From Elusimicrobiota bacterium (GTDB taxonomy: Bacteria; CAYTYR01; UBA6262): a DNA stretch of 41,684 nt. The notes below the pieces were generated by a model. The model was not told the origin of the DNA. It did not search any database and was given only the letters and a program-made list of their open reading frames with translations. Location: positions 1 to 41,684 of the forward strand of contig PMCA01000031.1 of the NCBI GenBank assembly GCA_003153935.1, given 5' to 3'. This document shows, piece by piece, positions 7,754 to 15,967 of this stretch. The position numbers and the translations under genes are program-made. Each line of letters begins with the position of its first letter. Position 1 is the first letter of the stretch.

Positions 7754-7791
7754 ATTTTATAAGTTTATCATAAATCGACCCTATAAGCAAT

Positions 7792-7823
7792 AAAAAATTA
7801 CAGGGTTTTGAATGCCCTGTAAT
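7792..7823 (-). terminator. intrinsic terminator of the AAA ATPase gene
   Basis: A 9-bp stem (ATTACAGGG with CCCTGTAAT), 9-nt loop and a T6 run on the minus strand. It lies 30 nt past the stop at 7854, separating the ATPase from tldD. Confidence 0.85.
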
Positions 7824-7853
7824 CAGTATTTTTGCTTATTTTTCAATAGGAAA

Positions 7854-8753
7854 CTAAAAATCGTCTATCTGGGTCATTTCACTGATTTTCTTGATCAGAC
7901 TGACCTTGCCGCCTATCTGTTTATCGTATAAAGTGGCGCAGACCTGCTGTAACTCATAGGGGTTGCCTTCGGTATGGCTGATGACCCGCTTGATCACTTC
8001 ATCTTCAAAGATAACGCCGGTTTCATCCAGGGTGGTCTGGATCATCTTTTTCATATCGGTTTTATTGAGCTTTTGCAGGGTCAGGCGTGGTGAAAAATAA
8101 CGGCCGATGGGATGGTTCTTGGCCTGGAATTTCTCCCAGCCGGAAGGTATGCTGGCCAGCACGAACAGGAACTTGGTCTCTTTTACTATCTGCTCGTCGG
8201 TCAGGACATTTTTAAGAATGGTAAAGATGCCGCTGATGGGCAGGAAATTCTGCACGTCATCCAGCAGGATCACCCCGGCTTCGCTCTCCGACTTGATGTC
8301 TTGCCATAAGGCCAGCAGTATATCGGTCAGCAAAGTCTGGGGATGGATACCCTCCACTTTTTTGGAGAAATTCAGCCCGCGCCCCAGGATCTTGACATCC
8401 AGGGCGTGCATCAGTTTGGTGAAATTCTTGAGTTCGGATATCTCTACAGGGAATTTGCGGGGTATCTGTTCTATCAGGTATTTGATGCCGTCATGGTCGG
8501 TGTTTTTCTTGTGGAATTCGTTGACGCTGACCAGGGAGGTGAAAATATTCAGTCCCTGGGCGATATCCTTGAAGCGTCTCAGCAGCGAGGTCTTGCCCAT
8601 GCCCCAGTCGCCGAGGATGACGAAGTGGTCGCAGCGGCCCCTTCTCGCTTCATAGAGCTTGCGGGAAAAAAATTCCAGCTCGGAATCCCGCCCGACGATA
8701 ACTTTGGGCTCCCAGCCGGTCTTAGGGGTAAATGGATTAGGTGCGGGTATCAT
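7854..8753 (-). CDS. AAA/STAND-type ATPase, archaeal-ATPase/Cdc6-like, function unknown
   Basis: A 299-aa P-loop ATPase. Residues 19-27 (IVGRDSELE) are the box preceding Walker A in ORC/Cdc6 and STAND-like proteins. Walker A is GDWGMGKTS (48-56), Walker B VILLDDVQ (161-168), and LFVLASIPSG (196-205) looks like sensor 1. A helical C-terminus with TEGNPYELQQVC resembles the lid domain of the archaeal ATPase family. No DNA-binding winged helix, effector or protease domain follows, so it is an isolated motor or switch. It is monocistronic, with its own promoter (8763-8791) and terminator (7792-7823), and is divergent from the gcvR-like gene. The start codon lies only 9 nt from the -10 box with no clear ribosome binding site, suggesting leaderless translation. 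Confidence 0.75.
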   Translation of the reverse strand: MIPAPNPFTPKTGWEPKVIVGRDSELEFFSRKLYEARRGRCDHFVILGDWGMGKTSLLRRFKDIAQGLNIFTSLVSVNEFHKKNTDHDGIKYLIEQIPRKFPVEISELKNFTKLMHALDVKILGRGLNFSKKVEGIHPQTLLTDILLALWQDIKSESEAGVILLDDVQNFLPISGIFTILKNVLTDEQIVKETKFLFVLASIPSGWEKFQAKNHPIGRYFSPRLTLQKLNKTDMKKMIQTTLDETGVIFEDEVIKRVISHTEGNPYELQQVCATLYDKQIGGKVSLIKKISEMTQIDDF

Positions 8754-8762
8754 GTCACTTTA

Positions 8763-8791
8763 ACTATACTACAACTTCTTCTCTTTTTCAA
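8763..8791 (-). promoter_or_regulatory. sigma70-type promoter for the AAA ATPase gene
   Basis: On the minus strand TTGAAA (8786-8791), 17-nt spacer, TATAGT (8763-8768). The ATG is at 8753, so transcription would start 0-3 nt before the start codon. It lies back to back with the plus-strand promoter at 8802-8830, only 10 nt apart. Confidence 0.65.
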
Positions 8792-8801
8792 GATAATTAT
8801 A

Positions 8802-8830
8802 TTGACAATGAATACGGATATTTCTATAAT
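8802..8830 (+). promoter_or_regulatory. consensus sigma70-type promoter for the gcvR-like and def genes
   Basis: Perfect hexamers TTGACA (8802-8807) and TATAAT (8825-8830) with a 17-nt spacer. The leader is about 30 nt and contains AAAGGTGA (8858-8865) ahead of the ATG at 8869. It is the best promoter in the window and implies steady high transcription. Confidence 0.9.
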
Positions 8831-8868
8831 GTTTTCTACGCAACAAAATACTAACTTAAAGGTGACCT

Positions 8869-9417
8869 ATGAAAAAAATAATTATACTGACGGCTATCGG
8901 CAAGGACCGGCCGGGGATCGTGGCCGGAGTTTCCAAAGTCCTGTATGAGACCGGCTGTAACATCGAGGATTCCAGCATGACCCGCTTGGGCAATGATTTC
9001 GCCATGATACTGATGGTGCAGTTGTCCACCAAAACCTCACCGGAAGCCCTGGACAAGAAACTGCAACCGCTGAGAAAAAAGCTAGGACTTTCTATTACCT
9101 TGCGTGTATTAAGCGCGGCAGAATTAAAGGAAGAGACTACGGTCAATGTCATCCCCCACATGCTCTCCGTCTACGGTTCCGACAAACCCGGTATCGTTTT
9201 CCAGATAGCCAAATTCCTGGCTGCTAACAAGATAAATATTACTGATGTGCAAACAAAGATCGCCCATCCCAAACTAAACCCGGTCTACATTATGATGCTG
9301 GAAGTCGATGTTCCCAAAGCCGTTAACCTGGCCAAGATAACCAGGGAGCTGGCCGACCTGGCCCAGGAACTGTCAATAGATGTTAATCTTAAACCGATCG
9401 AGAGTTATCAACTTTAA
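8869..9417 (+). CDS. tandem ACT-domain protein, GcvR-like
   Basis: Two ACT domains are visible. The first is at residues 2-75 (IILTAIGKDRPGIVAGVSKVLYETGCNI in the family pattern) and the second at about 95-170 (YGSDKPGIVFQIAKFLAANKINI). Both hold the DRPG or DKPG turn that binds small ligands such as amino acids. The length of 182 aa matches GcvR, the accessory repressor of glycine cleavage in Escherichia coli, and related regulators. No DNA-binding domain is present, so it would act through a partner or as an amino-acid sensor. No gcv gene lies here. The deformylase gene starts 2 nt after its stop, so the two form an operon. Ligand and target are unknown. Confidence 0.82.
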   Translation: MKKIIILTAIGKDRPGIVAGVSKVLYETGCNIEDSSMTRLGNDFAMILMVQLSTKTSPEALDKKLQPLRKKLGLSITLRVLSAAELKEETTVNVIPHMLSVYGSDKPGIVFQIAKFLAANKINITDVQTKIAHPKLNPVYIMMLEVDVPKAVNLAKITRELADLAQELSIDVNLKPIESYQL

Positions 9418-9419
9418 AT

Positions 9420-9920
9420 ATGTCTATAATCAGTATTATCCAGTATCCCAATCCTCTCTTAAAATCCACTTGTGAGCCTATCGCAAGCGAGCTTCCCACT
9501 TTGCCTGTCCTTATCAAAGACCTGCAGGATACTTTGCAGGCACATCCCTACTGCGTGGGCCTGGCCGCGTCGCAGATCGGGGTTTTGTACCGGGTCATCG
9601 CTATCGACTGCTCCCGCAGCCGGAAACCCTGCAAGAACCACGGCCCGCTGGTACTGATAAATCCGGTGATTACCCACACCGCCGGAGAACAGGTCATGCG
9701 CGAAGGCTGCTTGAGCCTGCCTGATTACACCGGTAACGTCAAACGCTACCAGGAGATCACGGTAGAGGCCATCGACAGCGAAGAAATACCGACCAAGATA
9801 ATTGCTGTGGGGTTTGAAGCAGTGGTTTTACAGCACGAAATCGACCACTTGGACGGTGTCCTCTTTTTAGACCGCGTCTCTTCCCTCAAAACCGACGTTT
9901 TCCGCCGTAAAAGCTATTAA
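9420..9920 (+). CDS. def: peptide deformylase
   Basis: Removes the formyl group from the initiator methionine of new proteins in the cytosol. All three signature blocks are present: GLAASQIG at about 47-54, EGCLSLP at 95-101 (C97 is a metal ligand) and HEIDH at 139-143 (the other ligands plus catalytic E140). The length of 166 aa is typical. The start is 2 nt after the ACT-protein stop with no strong ribosome binding site, so translation is probably coupled. Its TAA overlaps, on the opposite strand, the TAA of mltG (shared TTAA at 9917-9920), so the two transcripts run into one another with no terminator between. Confidence 0.95.
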   Translation: MSIISIIQYPNPLLKSTCEPIASELPTLPVLIKDLQDTLQAHPYCVGLAASQIGVLYRVIAIDCSRSRKPCKNHGPLVLINPVITHTAGEQVMREGCLSLPDYTGNVKRYQEITVEAIDSEEIPTKIIAVGFEAVVLQHEIDHLDGVLFLDRVSSLKTDVFRRKSY

Positions 9921-10858
9921 CTTTTCTTATGTAATCTTGATTTTTCCTGCAGGTGTTCGCGATAATACTTGGAGAATTTATGGGTCCCGTCTCCCTCAGC
10001 GATAAAGAACAGTTTATCGGAGGAGGCCGGGTATAAAGCGGCCTTGATGGAACTGCTGCTGGGGTTGCAGATAGGCCCCGGCGGTAAACCGGGATGGATG
10101 TAGGTATTATAAGGCGACCTGATCTTCAGGTCATTGTAGCTCAAGGTCTGTTTGTTCTTTCCTAAGGCGTATTGAACGGTGGCGCATGATTCCAACAGCC
10201 ATTTTTTCTGCAGGCGGTTATGGAAGACAGCCGAAATCTCCGGCTTTTCCCCTTCCAGCTTGGCTTCGCGCTCGATGAGCGAGGCCAGGGTCAGCACCTG
10301 ACGCTGGGTCATATTTAACTTCTGGCTACGCTTCAGTAAGTCATCGCCGAATACGTTATTGAACTTCTCCACCATCATCTGCACTATTTCTTCCGCCCGG
10401 GCACCGGGCACGACCGCGTAGGTGGCCGGATAGAGATAACCTTCCAGGTCCTTTTCCCGTACCAGGCGCAGGAAAACGTTCTTATTGACCAACCGTCTGT
10501 TGGCCAGCAGATTGGCTATTTGCCAGCTGTTAAAACCTTCGGGTATGGTCACTTTTACCCCGTAGGTATCACCCCGGCTTATTTTTTCAAGCATACCGCC
10601 CCAACCCATGTTGGTATTCAGGTCGTAACAGCCGGGACGGAGCTTTCCGGCGTCATCCTTTAACGCGGCGTAGGCCATGAACAGGTAAGGAGAACTGATA
10701 AGCTGGTCTTCCTTAAGCAGATAGGCTATCTCCTTGGTATTCATACCCTGCTCGATGATGATGATGCGTTCGTTGAAAGGCCTCTGGTAAACGCTGCCGA
10801 CCAGGAACACCAGCAAAAACAGTAAAGTCAGGTTCAGTAATAGTTTTCTTTTATTCAT
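9917..10858 (-). CDS. mltG: endolytic murein transglycosylase MltG
   Basis: Cleaves nascent peptidoglycan strands in the periplasm and sets glycan length. Residues 7-22 form a single inner-membrane anchor. The LysM-like subdomain follows and the YceG domain contains SLIEREA with the catalytic Glu at 196. PGLPPGPICNPSSSSIKAALYPA is the conserved distal region (LPPGPI, N-P, S-I-x-AAL-P). Length 313 aa is normal. The ATG overlaps the ruvX stop as ATGA. This pairing of ruvX and mltG is common in many bacteria. It is the last gene of the operon and runs into def head-on. Confidence 0.94.
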   Translation of the reverse strand: MNKRKLLLNLTLLFLLVFLVGSVYQRPFNERIIIIEQGMNTKEIAYLLKEDQLISSPYLFMAYAALKDDAGKLRPGCYDLNTNMGWGGMLEKISRGDTYGVKVTIPEGFNSWQIANLLANRRLVNKNVFLRLVREKDLEGYLYPATYAVVPGARAEEIVQMMVEKFNNVFGDDLLKRSQKLNMTQRQVLTLASLIEREAKLEGEKPEISAVFHNRLQKKWLLESCATVQYALGKNKQTLSYNDLKIRSPYNTYIHPGLPPGPICNPSSSSIKAALYPASSDKLFFIAEGDGTHKFSKYYREHLQEKSRLHKKS

Positions 10859-11280
10859 TTCCGCCCCATTTTTTTATAGTCCAAATAACCCTGCAAAATA
10901 AAAACAGCGGCTAACTTATCGATAACCTTTTTCCGCTTTTGCCGGCTCACATCGGCATCAATGAGCATGCGTTGCATAGCCTGGGTGCTTAAACGCTCAT
11001 CCCAGCTAACCACGGGCAAATTTATCTCTGCTGTTAACTTGTCTTTAAATAATAACACGGATTTGGAATTTTCGCTACTAGTTCCGCTCATATTTATCGG
11101 ATTACCGAGGACAATTTCCCCGATATCGTATTCGCAAATTATGGTTTTCAGGCGCTCCAGGTCCTTCACCAGGCTGGTCCGGTGAATGGTCTCCAGCGGC
11201 TGGGCCATCATGTTAAGCGGGTCAGTAATGGCCACGCCTATGGTCTTGCTTCCCAGATCCAGTCCCATTATTCTGGTCAA
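10855..11280 (-). CDS. ruvX: putative pre-16S rRNA nuclease RuvX/YqgF
   Basis: RNase H-fold protein of the YqgF family, involved in 16S rRNA 5'-end processing and earlier described as a Holliday-junction resolvase. The N-terminal MGLDLGSKTIGVAITD carries the first catalytic Asp (D8). IVLGNPINMSGT and VSWDERLSTQAMQRML hold the second and third acidic segments, and KLAAVFILQGYLD is the C-terminal helix. Length 141 aa is typical. The TTG at 11280 overlaps the TGA of the upstream deacetylase (TTGA) and gives an N-terminus like that of other family members. An ATG four codons later is possible, but neither has a strong ribosome binding site. Confidence 0.93.
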   Translation of the reverse strand: MTRIMGLDLGSKTIGVAITDPLNMMAQPLETIHRTSLVKDLERLKTIICEYDIGEIVLGNPINMSGTSSENSKSVLLFKDKLTAEINLPVVSWDERLSTQAMQRMLIDADVSRQKRKKVIDKLAAVFILQGYLDYKKMGRK

Positions 11281-11984
11281 GATTTAGGACCGCCTTCATC
11301 AAGCTCCGATAAGGTCACTAAACTGAAACCTTTCTTTTTCAATTCCCTGATCAGGATCGGTAATGCTTCCAGCGTTTGCTGTACCCCGCTGTGCATCAGG
11401 ATGATGCTCTTGTTCTCTACATTCAGCAAAACGCGTTTGCAAATATAATCTACTGTCGGCCGGTCAGTATCATTAGAAGTAATCGACCATAAAGCCATAT
11501 CTTCTCCGTCTTCCCTGGCAATATCCACTACATTGGCGTTATAGTGCCCGCCCGGTGGACGGAAGTACCGGGGATCCATACCGGTTACCTGTTTTATCAG
11601 CACTTCATTGCTTTTTATTTCCTCTTGCACTTCTTGCGGGCTCAGGGTGGTTAAATTAAGATGATGATACGTATGATTGCCGATTTCATTACCGCTGGCC
11701 GCGATATCCTTGAGCAGATCCGGAAAAAGCTTCACTTGCTTGCCTACCACGAAAAACGTGGCTTTGGCGCCGGCCGCCTTGAGGATGGCCAGTATTTCCT
11801 GAGTAAATATCTGATGCGGACCGTCATCGAAAGTCAGTGCTACACAGGGCTTGTTAAGATACTCCTTAAAATTGAAATTACTGAAATCCGTGGTGCCGGC
11901 CGTCGAGAACGAACTCATTTGTACTTGCAGGAGAATTACTAAAAATACGACCCCTAGAACCAATCTAAGGATGTTTTTGGTCAT
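11277..11984 (-). CDS. polysaccharide deacetylase (NodB domain, PdaA/peptidoglycan-deacetylase-like)
   Basis: Second carbohydrate esterase 4 enzyme of the window, of a different subtype from the one at 204-1004. Residues 4-22 are a signal or anchor helix. The NodB domain shows all metal and catalytic motifs: TFDDGP (51-56), GNHTYHH with H104 and H108, RPPGG (142-146) and ILMHS near residue 198. This canonical set fits removal of N-acetyl groups from peptidoglycan GlcNAc or MurNAc. It is encoded directly before ruvX and mltG, the latter also a peptidoglycan enzyme, which supports a cell-wall role. The ATG follows the thpR TAA directly, with GGAAAGG upstream. Confidence 0.88.
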   Translation of the reverse strand: MTKNILRLVLGVVFLVILLQVQMSSFSTAGTTDFSNFNFKEYLNKPCVALTFDDGPHQIFTQEILAILKAAGAKATFFVVGKQVKLFPDLLKDIAASGNEIGNHTYHHLNLTTLSPQEVQEEIKSNEVLIKQVTGMDPRYFRPPGGHYNANVVDIAREDGEDMALWSITSNDTDRPTVDYICKRVLLNVENKSIILMHSGVQQTLEALPILIRELKKKGFSLVTLSELDEGGPKS

Positions 11985-12560
11985 TTAGGCCTTTCCACCT
12001 CCCTCCGCTAATTTTATTTCTTCTATAACCCGGTAAGTGGGCCCGGTCGGTCCCAGCCTGCTTTCCAATACCAGCAACCGGTCCACGGTCTGTTCGCCGA
12101 AATCCAGGTTGGCCAGCTTGTGCAACTGCGTGATCAGCACGCCGATATTCTTATCGCTCTTGATCCGCCCGATGGTCAGGTGCGGCGCCATGTCCTTTTT
12201 TTCGGTATTACCGGCTATCATCATCAGGTGCCGCTTGGTCACCTCGATCAGGGTGATGGCCTCTTCGCGGCCCTTCTCCACCCCGGTCCAGATCACCCGC
12301 GGATCGCCGTAGGGCGGGAAACTGCCCAGGTATTTGATCTCCAGTACAAAAGGAGTAAACTCGCTAGCGATACCTTTGCAGGTCTTGATAATATCCTGCA
12401 CTTTTTTCTCGCTGACCTCGCCGCAAAAATGCAGGGTCAGGTGAAAGTTCTCCATAGCCACCCAGCGTACGTCGGCCGAGGTTAATTTCAGCTGGGCCTG
12501 CGCTTCAGCTACCCGATTTTTTATTTTCTCTTCTACCCCGATACCGACAAACACCCTCAC
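11985..12560 (-). CDS. thpR: RNA 2',3'-cyclic phosphodiesterase (LigT/ThpR)
   Basis: 2H phosphoesterase that opens 2',3'-cyclic phosphates at RNA ends. The two HxTx motifs are HLTL at 40-43 and HLTI at 127-130, separated as expected for the family, and the length (191 aa) is typical. The GTG start gives MRVFVGIGVEE, the usual family N-terminus. Its G is the last base of the upstream TAG (TAGTG), with GGAAGGG about 10 nt before it. It is co-translated with the AI-2E-type permease. Confidence 0.93.
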   Translation of the reverse strand: MRVFVGIGVEEKIKNRVAEAQAQLKLTSADVRWVAMENFHLTLHFCGEVSEKKVQDIIKTCKGIASEFTPFVLEIKYLGSFPPYGDPRVIWTGVEKGREEAITLIEVTKRHLMMIAGNTEKKDMAPHLTIGRIKSDKNIGVLITQLHKLANLDFGEQTVDRLLVLESRLGPTGPTYRVIEEIKLAEGGGKA

Positions 12561-13606
12561 TAATTTATCCCTTCCTGGACCCGCATTTTATCACGGTAAT
12601 CATGATAGAGTATCTGGGTCACTACTTTGATCATGCTGAATACCGGCACTGATAGAATAACTCCCATCACCCCGTAAAGTTCCGCTCCTACCATAATGGC
12701 GAAAAGTACCAGGACAAAATGCAAGTTCACGCTGGTAGCCAGATAATATGTGGATAGAACCGTGTTGTCAAAAGCATGGATGAGCAGAAAGAAAATCACC
12801 AGTTTTACTGCCAGCACCATGTTGCCACTGATCACGACCAGCAATATCGGCGGAATGGCACCTATCCAGGCCCCCAAGACCGGTACCATATTAAAAACTC
12901 CGGTCAGTAACCCGAATACCAGGGCAAAATTCACGCCAAAATATATTAACCCCAAAGTGGTGATGATGGTCAGCCAAAAAATGCGCATTAAATGCCCCTG
13001 CAGGAAACCGCTCATGACCTGGTTGATCTCCGAAATTATACTAAGAACCGTTTCAGTGTACCGGCTGGGGAAGATGGAAAAGATCCAATCGGCCATGCGG
13101 TCAGCATCCAGTAACAGGGCAAAAGTGATGAACGGTATCAGCACGGTCAGGTATAGCCAGCCTAACAAATTCCCCAGCATGGCCGGAACGTGTGCCGGCA
13201 GTGATGTCGCCAGCTCCGTCAATTTCTTGCCTACCAGGTCAGGCAGGCTTTGTGCGCGCAGGGGCGGGTATATTTTCTCCAAACTTGGCTGGATCCTCAC
13301 TAAAAACGCCTTGACCTGCCCGGTTATGCTCGGCAAAGTATCCTTCATTATCGTAACTTCTTCGACTAATCTGGGTACCAGGAAAACAGCCAGTTCCACC
13401 GCCAGCAGGATCCCGATCAAGAACATGACCGTGATGATCAACCATTTCTTGTAACCCTGGGCCGTGAAATGATTGACTAGCGGCTTGAACAGGTAAGCCA
13501 AAAGCACGGATATAAGGAACGGGTAGAGCGCCACCCGCACTTGGTAAGCGAACCAGAAAACGAATAATAGACCCGCCATGAGCCAGACATACTTATTGCG
13601 CGTCAT
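12560..13606 (-). CDS. AI-2E family transporter (UPF0118, PerM/TqsA-like)
   Basis: Inner-membrane protein of 348 aa with about eight hydrophobic helices. It has the family layout: two N-terminal hairpins, a soluble segment at about 70-150, and the conserved C-terminal block with GVFNMVPVLGAWIGAIPPILL and LSVPVFSMIKV. Members export autoinducer-2 or act as Na+/H+ antiporters; the substrate here is unknown. The start follows a GGTGAGGG stretch. It lies between a cyclic-nucleotide-binding protein and thpR, in one operon. Confidence 0.87.
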   Translation of the reverse strand: MTRNKYVWLMAGLLFVFWFAYQVRVALYPFLISVLLAYLFKPLVNHFTAQGYKKWLIITVMFLIGILLAVELAVFLVPRLVEEVTIMKDTLPSITGQVKAFLVRIQPSLEKIYPPLRAQSLPDLVGKKLTELATSLPAHVPAMLGNLLGWLYLTVLIPFITFALLLDADRMADWIFSIFPSRYTETVLSIISEINQVMSGFLQGHLMRIFWLTIITTLGLIYFGVNFALVFGLLTGVFNMVPVLGAWIGAIPPILLVVISGNMVLAVKLVIFFLLIHAFDNTVLSTYYLATSVNLHFVLVLFAIMVGAELYGVMGVILSVPVFSMIKVVTQILYHDYRDKMRVQEGIN

Positions 13607-13626
13607 TCCCTCACCATCCCCTGCTT

Positions 13627-14115
13627 TTAACTAAGCTGTCCCATGATCCCTCGCAGGCGCGCCGAAATGACCACGGCGATATTTCTGATCACCTTCACGC
13701 CGATACGGGGGTTTTTCTCTATCATGCCGTCAAAATTTGCTTTGTAGATTATATATATCTCGCAAGTGCTCATTGCTTTGGCCGTGCCGGACCGTGGTTT
13801 TTCTTCCAGCAGGGACATCTCGCCGAAGAAATCACCGCTTTTCATCCGGGTGATAACTTTTTCTTCCTTGAGCAGGCCCGCCTTGCGGGAAATTACCACT
13901 TCCCCGTCCATGATAATAAAAAGCGCCTTGCCTATTTCGTGCTCCGGGCAGATAACTTCCCCGGGTTCATAGGTGCGCCGGTACATGGCTGTGACCAGGA
14001 CCCCTACGTCATAATTACTCAGTCCTTTGAAGATGTTTATCTTCCGGAAAAAATCAATTTTGTTCTTCATTTCTTTATCCAGGTAAATATTTTCCAGCCA
14101 TTGTTTGAAGCTCAC
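13627..14115 (-). CDS. stand-alone cyclic-nucleotide-binding domain protein
   Basis: Residues 22-140 form one cNMP-binding beta roll. INIFKGLSNYDVGVLV is the entry helix, YEPGEVIC and LFIIMDGEVVI are roll strands, and SGDFFGEMSLLEEKPRSGTAKA is the phosphate-binding cassette with its Glu and Arg. A final helix is present but no Crp-type helix-turn-helix, kinase or channel domain. It therefore probably acts by binding a partner protein. The start is GTG with AGGAGA 5 nt before it. Gene neighbours (cinA and a permease) do not name a partner. The cAMP-versus-cGMP preference cannot be read safely. Confidence 0.85.
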   Translation of the reverse strand: MSFKQWLENIYLDKEMKNKIDFFRKINIFKGLSNYDVGVLVTAMYRRTYEPGEVICPEHEIGKALFIIMDGEVVISRKAGLLKEEKVITRMKSGDFFGEMSLLEEKPRSGTAKAMSTCEIYIIYKANFDGMIEKNPRIGVKVIRNIAVVISARLRGIMGQLS

Positions 14116-14134
14116 TTTATTCTCCTGTCACTTT

Positions 14135-15400
14135 TTATCCAAGCAACGCCTGGCGCAGGCTATCCAAGGCGAACATCGCCGCCTTTTCCCGGATGCCGCG
14201 CCGGTTCCCGGAAAAGTTCTGGGTAAAAACCTGATCCAGTTTATCCCCGCTTAACGCTATATGGACCAGCCCTACCGGTTTTTCCGCTGTTCCGCCACCC
14301 GGACCGGCTATCCCGGTAATAGCGATACCCAGGTTGCTTTTTAACAGCTTACGGATATTTACGGCCATTTCCCGGGCGCACTCCGCGCTCACAGCGCCGT
14401 ATTTGTCCAGGGTGGCCTGGCTTACTCCCAGCACATCTCTCTTAATTAAATTATTATAAGCCACCAGGGCCCCCTTAAAGTACAGCGAAGAACCCGAAGC
14501 ATCGGTGATCATCTTTCCCAGCAGTCCGCCGGTGCAACTCTCCGCCAACGCCAGGGTCTGCTTATTTTTGCCGAGCAACTGTCCCACCACTTGAGGCAGG
14601 GCCTGATCATTTTCCCCGAAAATATGGTTACCCAGCTTCTCTTTCAATTCGTTCTTGGCCTTGGCCATGAAGCTGTCGATCAGCATTTCGTTCTTACCTG
14701 ACCCGATTATCACAATATCCACCACTCCGGGATGAGCCACCAGGGCGAAGCGCAAGTCGCCGCCCTCCAGCCTTCTTTCCACGCCGACGATGTCCTTGAT
14801 CTCCTCGTCCACTTTGCTTTCGCCGATCCCCGAAACATGCAGGACCAGTAATTTGGTTATGCCCCGGCCGTACTTTTCCTTAAGGTACGGCAGGACGGTT
14901 TTGTTCATCATCAGTTCTATTTCAAACTGCGGACCCGGCAATAATATTATCGTCTCGGCCTTGAAACCAGGGTGCCCCTGCAATTCAATGATCTGTCCCG
15001 GAGCGGTACCAATCTCGTTGGGTATGATTCTGGCCCCTTCCACGATCTGGGCCTGGACCTCGTTCTTTTTGGGCATCTCCAGGTCGCGTTTGGCGAAAAA
15101 AGCGGCGACCGCCTGCATCGCCTCACGGTTAAAGATCAGTTTCTTTTCCAGAACCCCGGCCACCACCTCGCGGGTCAGGTCATCGAAAGTCGGTCCCAAC
15201 CCCCCGGTTACGAAAATTATCCCTGAGCGGGTGAAAGACTGTTTCAGTATTTCGGCTATATCCTTAGAGCTATCGCCCACGGTGGTCTCATATGTAAAAT
15301 TAAGACCAATGCTCGCCAGCTTCTCGCTTAAATAGCTCACATTGGTATTAACCTTGCCCATTAATAGTTCGGTGCCGATGCACACAATTTCCGACTGCAA
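14135..15400 (-). CDS. cinA: CinA-family nicotinamide mononucleotide deamidase / ADP-ribose pyrophosphatase
   Basis: Two-domain CinA of normal length (421 aa). The N-terminal MoCF-like domain (residues 1-170) starts IVCIGTELLMGKVNTNVSYLSEKL and holds FVTGGLGPTFDDLT. The C-terminal PncC domain (about 265-421) has ALAESCTGGLLGKMITDASGSS and GIAGPGGGTAEKPVGLV, the NMN deamidase active-site region. The pair recycles NAD breakdown products. The start is TTG with GGAGG 5 nt upstream. It follows the phosphoesterase gene by 15 nt. Confidence 0.94.
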   Translation of the reverse strand: MQSEIVCIGTELLMGKVNTNVSYLSEKLASIGLNFTYETTVGDSSKDIAEILKQSFTRSGIIFVTGGLGPTFDDLTREVVAGVLEKKLIFNREAMQAVAAFFAKRDLEMPKKNEVQAQIVEGARIIPNEIGTAPGQIIELQGHPGFKAETIILLPGPQFEIELMMNKTVLPYLKEKYGRGITKLLVLHVSGIGESKVDEEIKDIVGVERRLEGGDLRFALVAHPGVVDIVIIGSGKNEMLIDSFMAKAKNELKEKLGNHIFGENDQALPQVVGQLLGKNKQTLALAESCTGGLLGKMITDASGSSLYFKGALVAYNNLIKRDVLGVSQATLDKYGAVSAECAREMAVNIRKLLKSNLGIAITGIAGPGGGTAEKPVGLVHIALSGDKLDQVFTQNFSGNRRGIREKAAMFALDSLRQALLG

Positions 15401-15415
15401 AAAACCCTCCCTGTC

Positions 15416-15967
15416 TCACCTCATGACAATATTGCCGGTATCGATGTTGAATATTTCTATATTGGTTTCAGTGTCAGTTATGTCCATGGTGGCCGCGGTC
15501 GGGCTGCCCTTGGGCAGCGCCGGACTGCCGGGATTCAACAGGATCATCTTTTCCAGGCGCTCCAGCTTAGGCAAATGGGTGTGGCCGACTACGAAAATGT
15601 CAATATTGAGCCTTTTGGCCAACTGCTCTTTCTCTTCATCGGAAAGCTTATGCCCGTGGTTCACCAGTATTTTTTTACCGCCGGCATAGACGTAAGCGTA
15701 CGGGGACAGCATAGGCACATTCAGCACCGTCTGGTCGATCTCGCTATCGCAATTCCCCCGGGCGATGATCATCGGGATGGTCAACGCGTTGATCATTTTC
15801 GCCAATTCTCCCGGCGCGTAACCCTCAGGTAACGGGTTCCGCGGACCGAAATTGAATACATCGCCGGCATTTAATATCAATTCAACATTTTTAGTCTTAA
15901 ACAGGTTAGCTATTTTTTCAAAAGCCTTCAAGCTGCCATGCAAATCACTGACCACACCGATCTTCAC
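15416..15967 (-). CDS. YfcE/MJ0936-type metallophosphodiesterase
   Basis: Calcineurin-like phosphoesterase of the short YfcE group (183 aa). All metal-ligand motifs are present in order: SDLHG near residue 7, NAGDVFNFG, ARGNCDSE, VNHGH and VVGHTH. Members hydrolyse phosphodiesters; the physiological substrate is unknown. The GTG at 15967 is preferred to the TTG at 15991 because AGGAGG lies 6 nt before it and VKIGVVSDLHG is the canonical N-terminus. It is the first gene of an eight-gene operon with a promoter at 16012-16041. Confidence 0.9.
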   Translation of the reverse strand: MKIGVVSDLHGSLKAFEKIANLFKTKNVELILNAGDVFNFGPRNPLPEGYAPGELAKMINALTIPMIIARGNCDSEIDQTVLNVPMLSPYAYVYAGGKKILVNHGHKLSDEEKEQLAKRLNIDIFVVGHTHLPKLERLEKMILLNPGSPALPKGSPTAATMDITDTETNIEIFNIDTGNIVMR

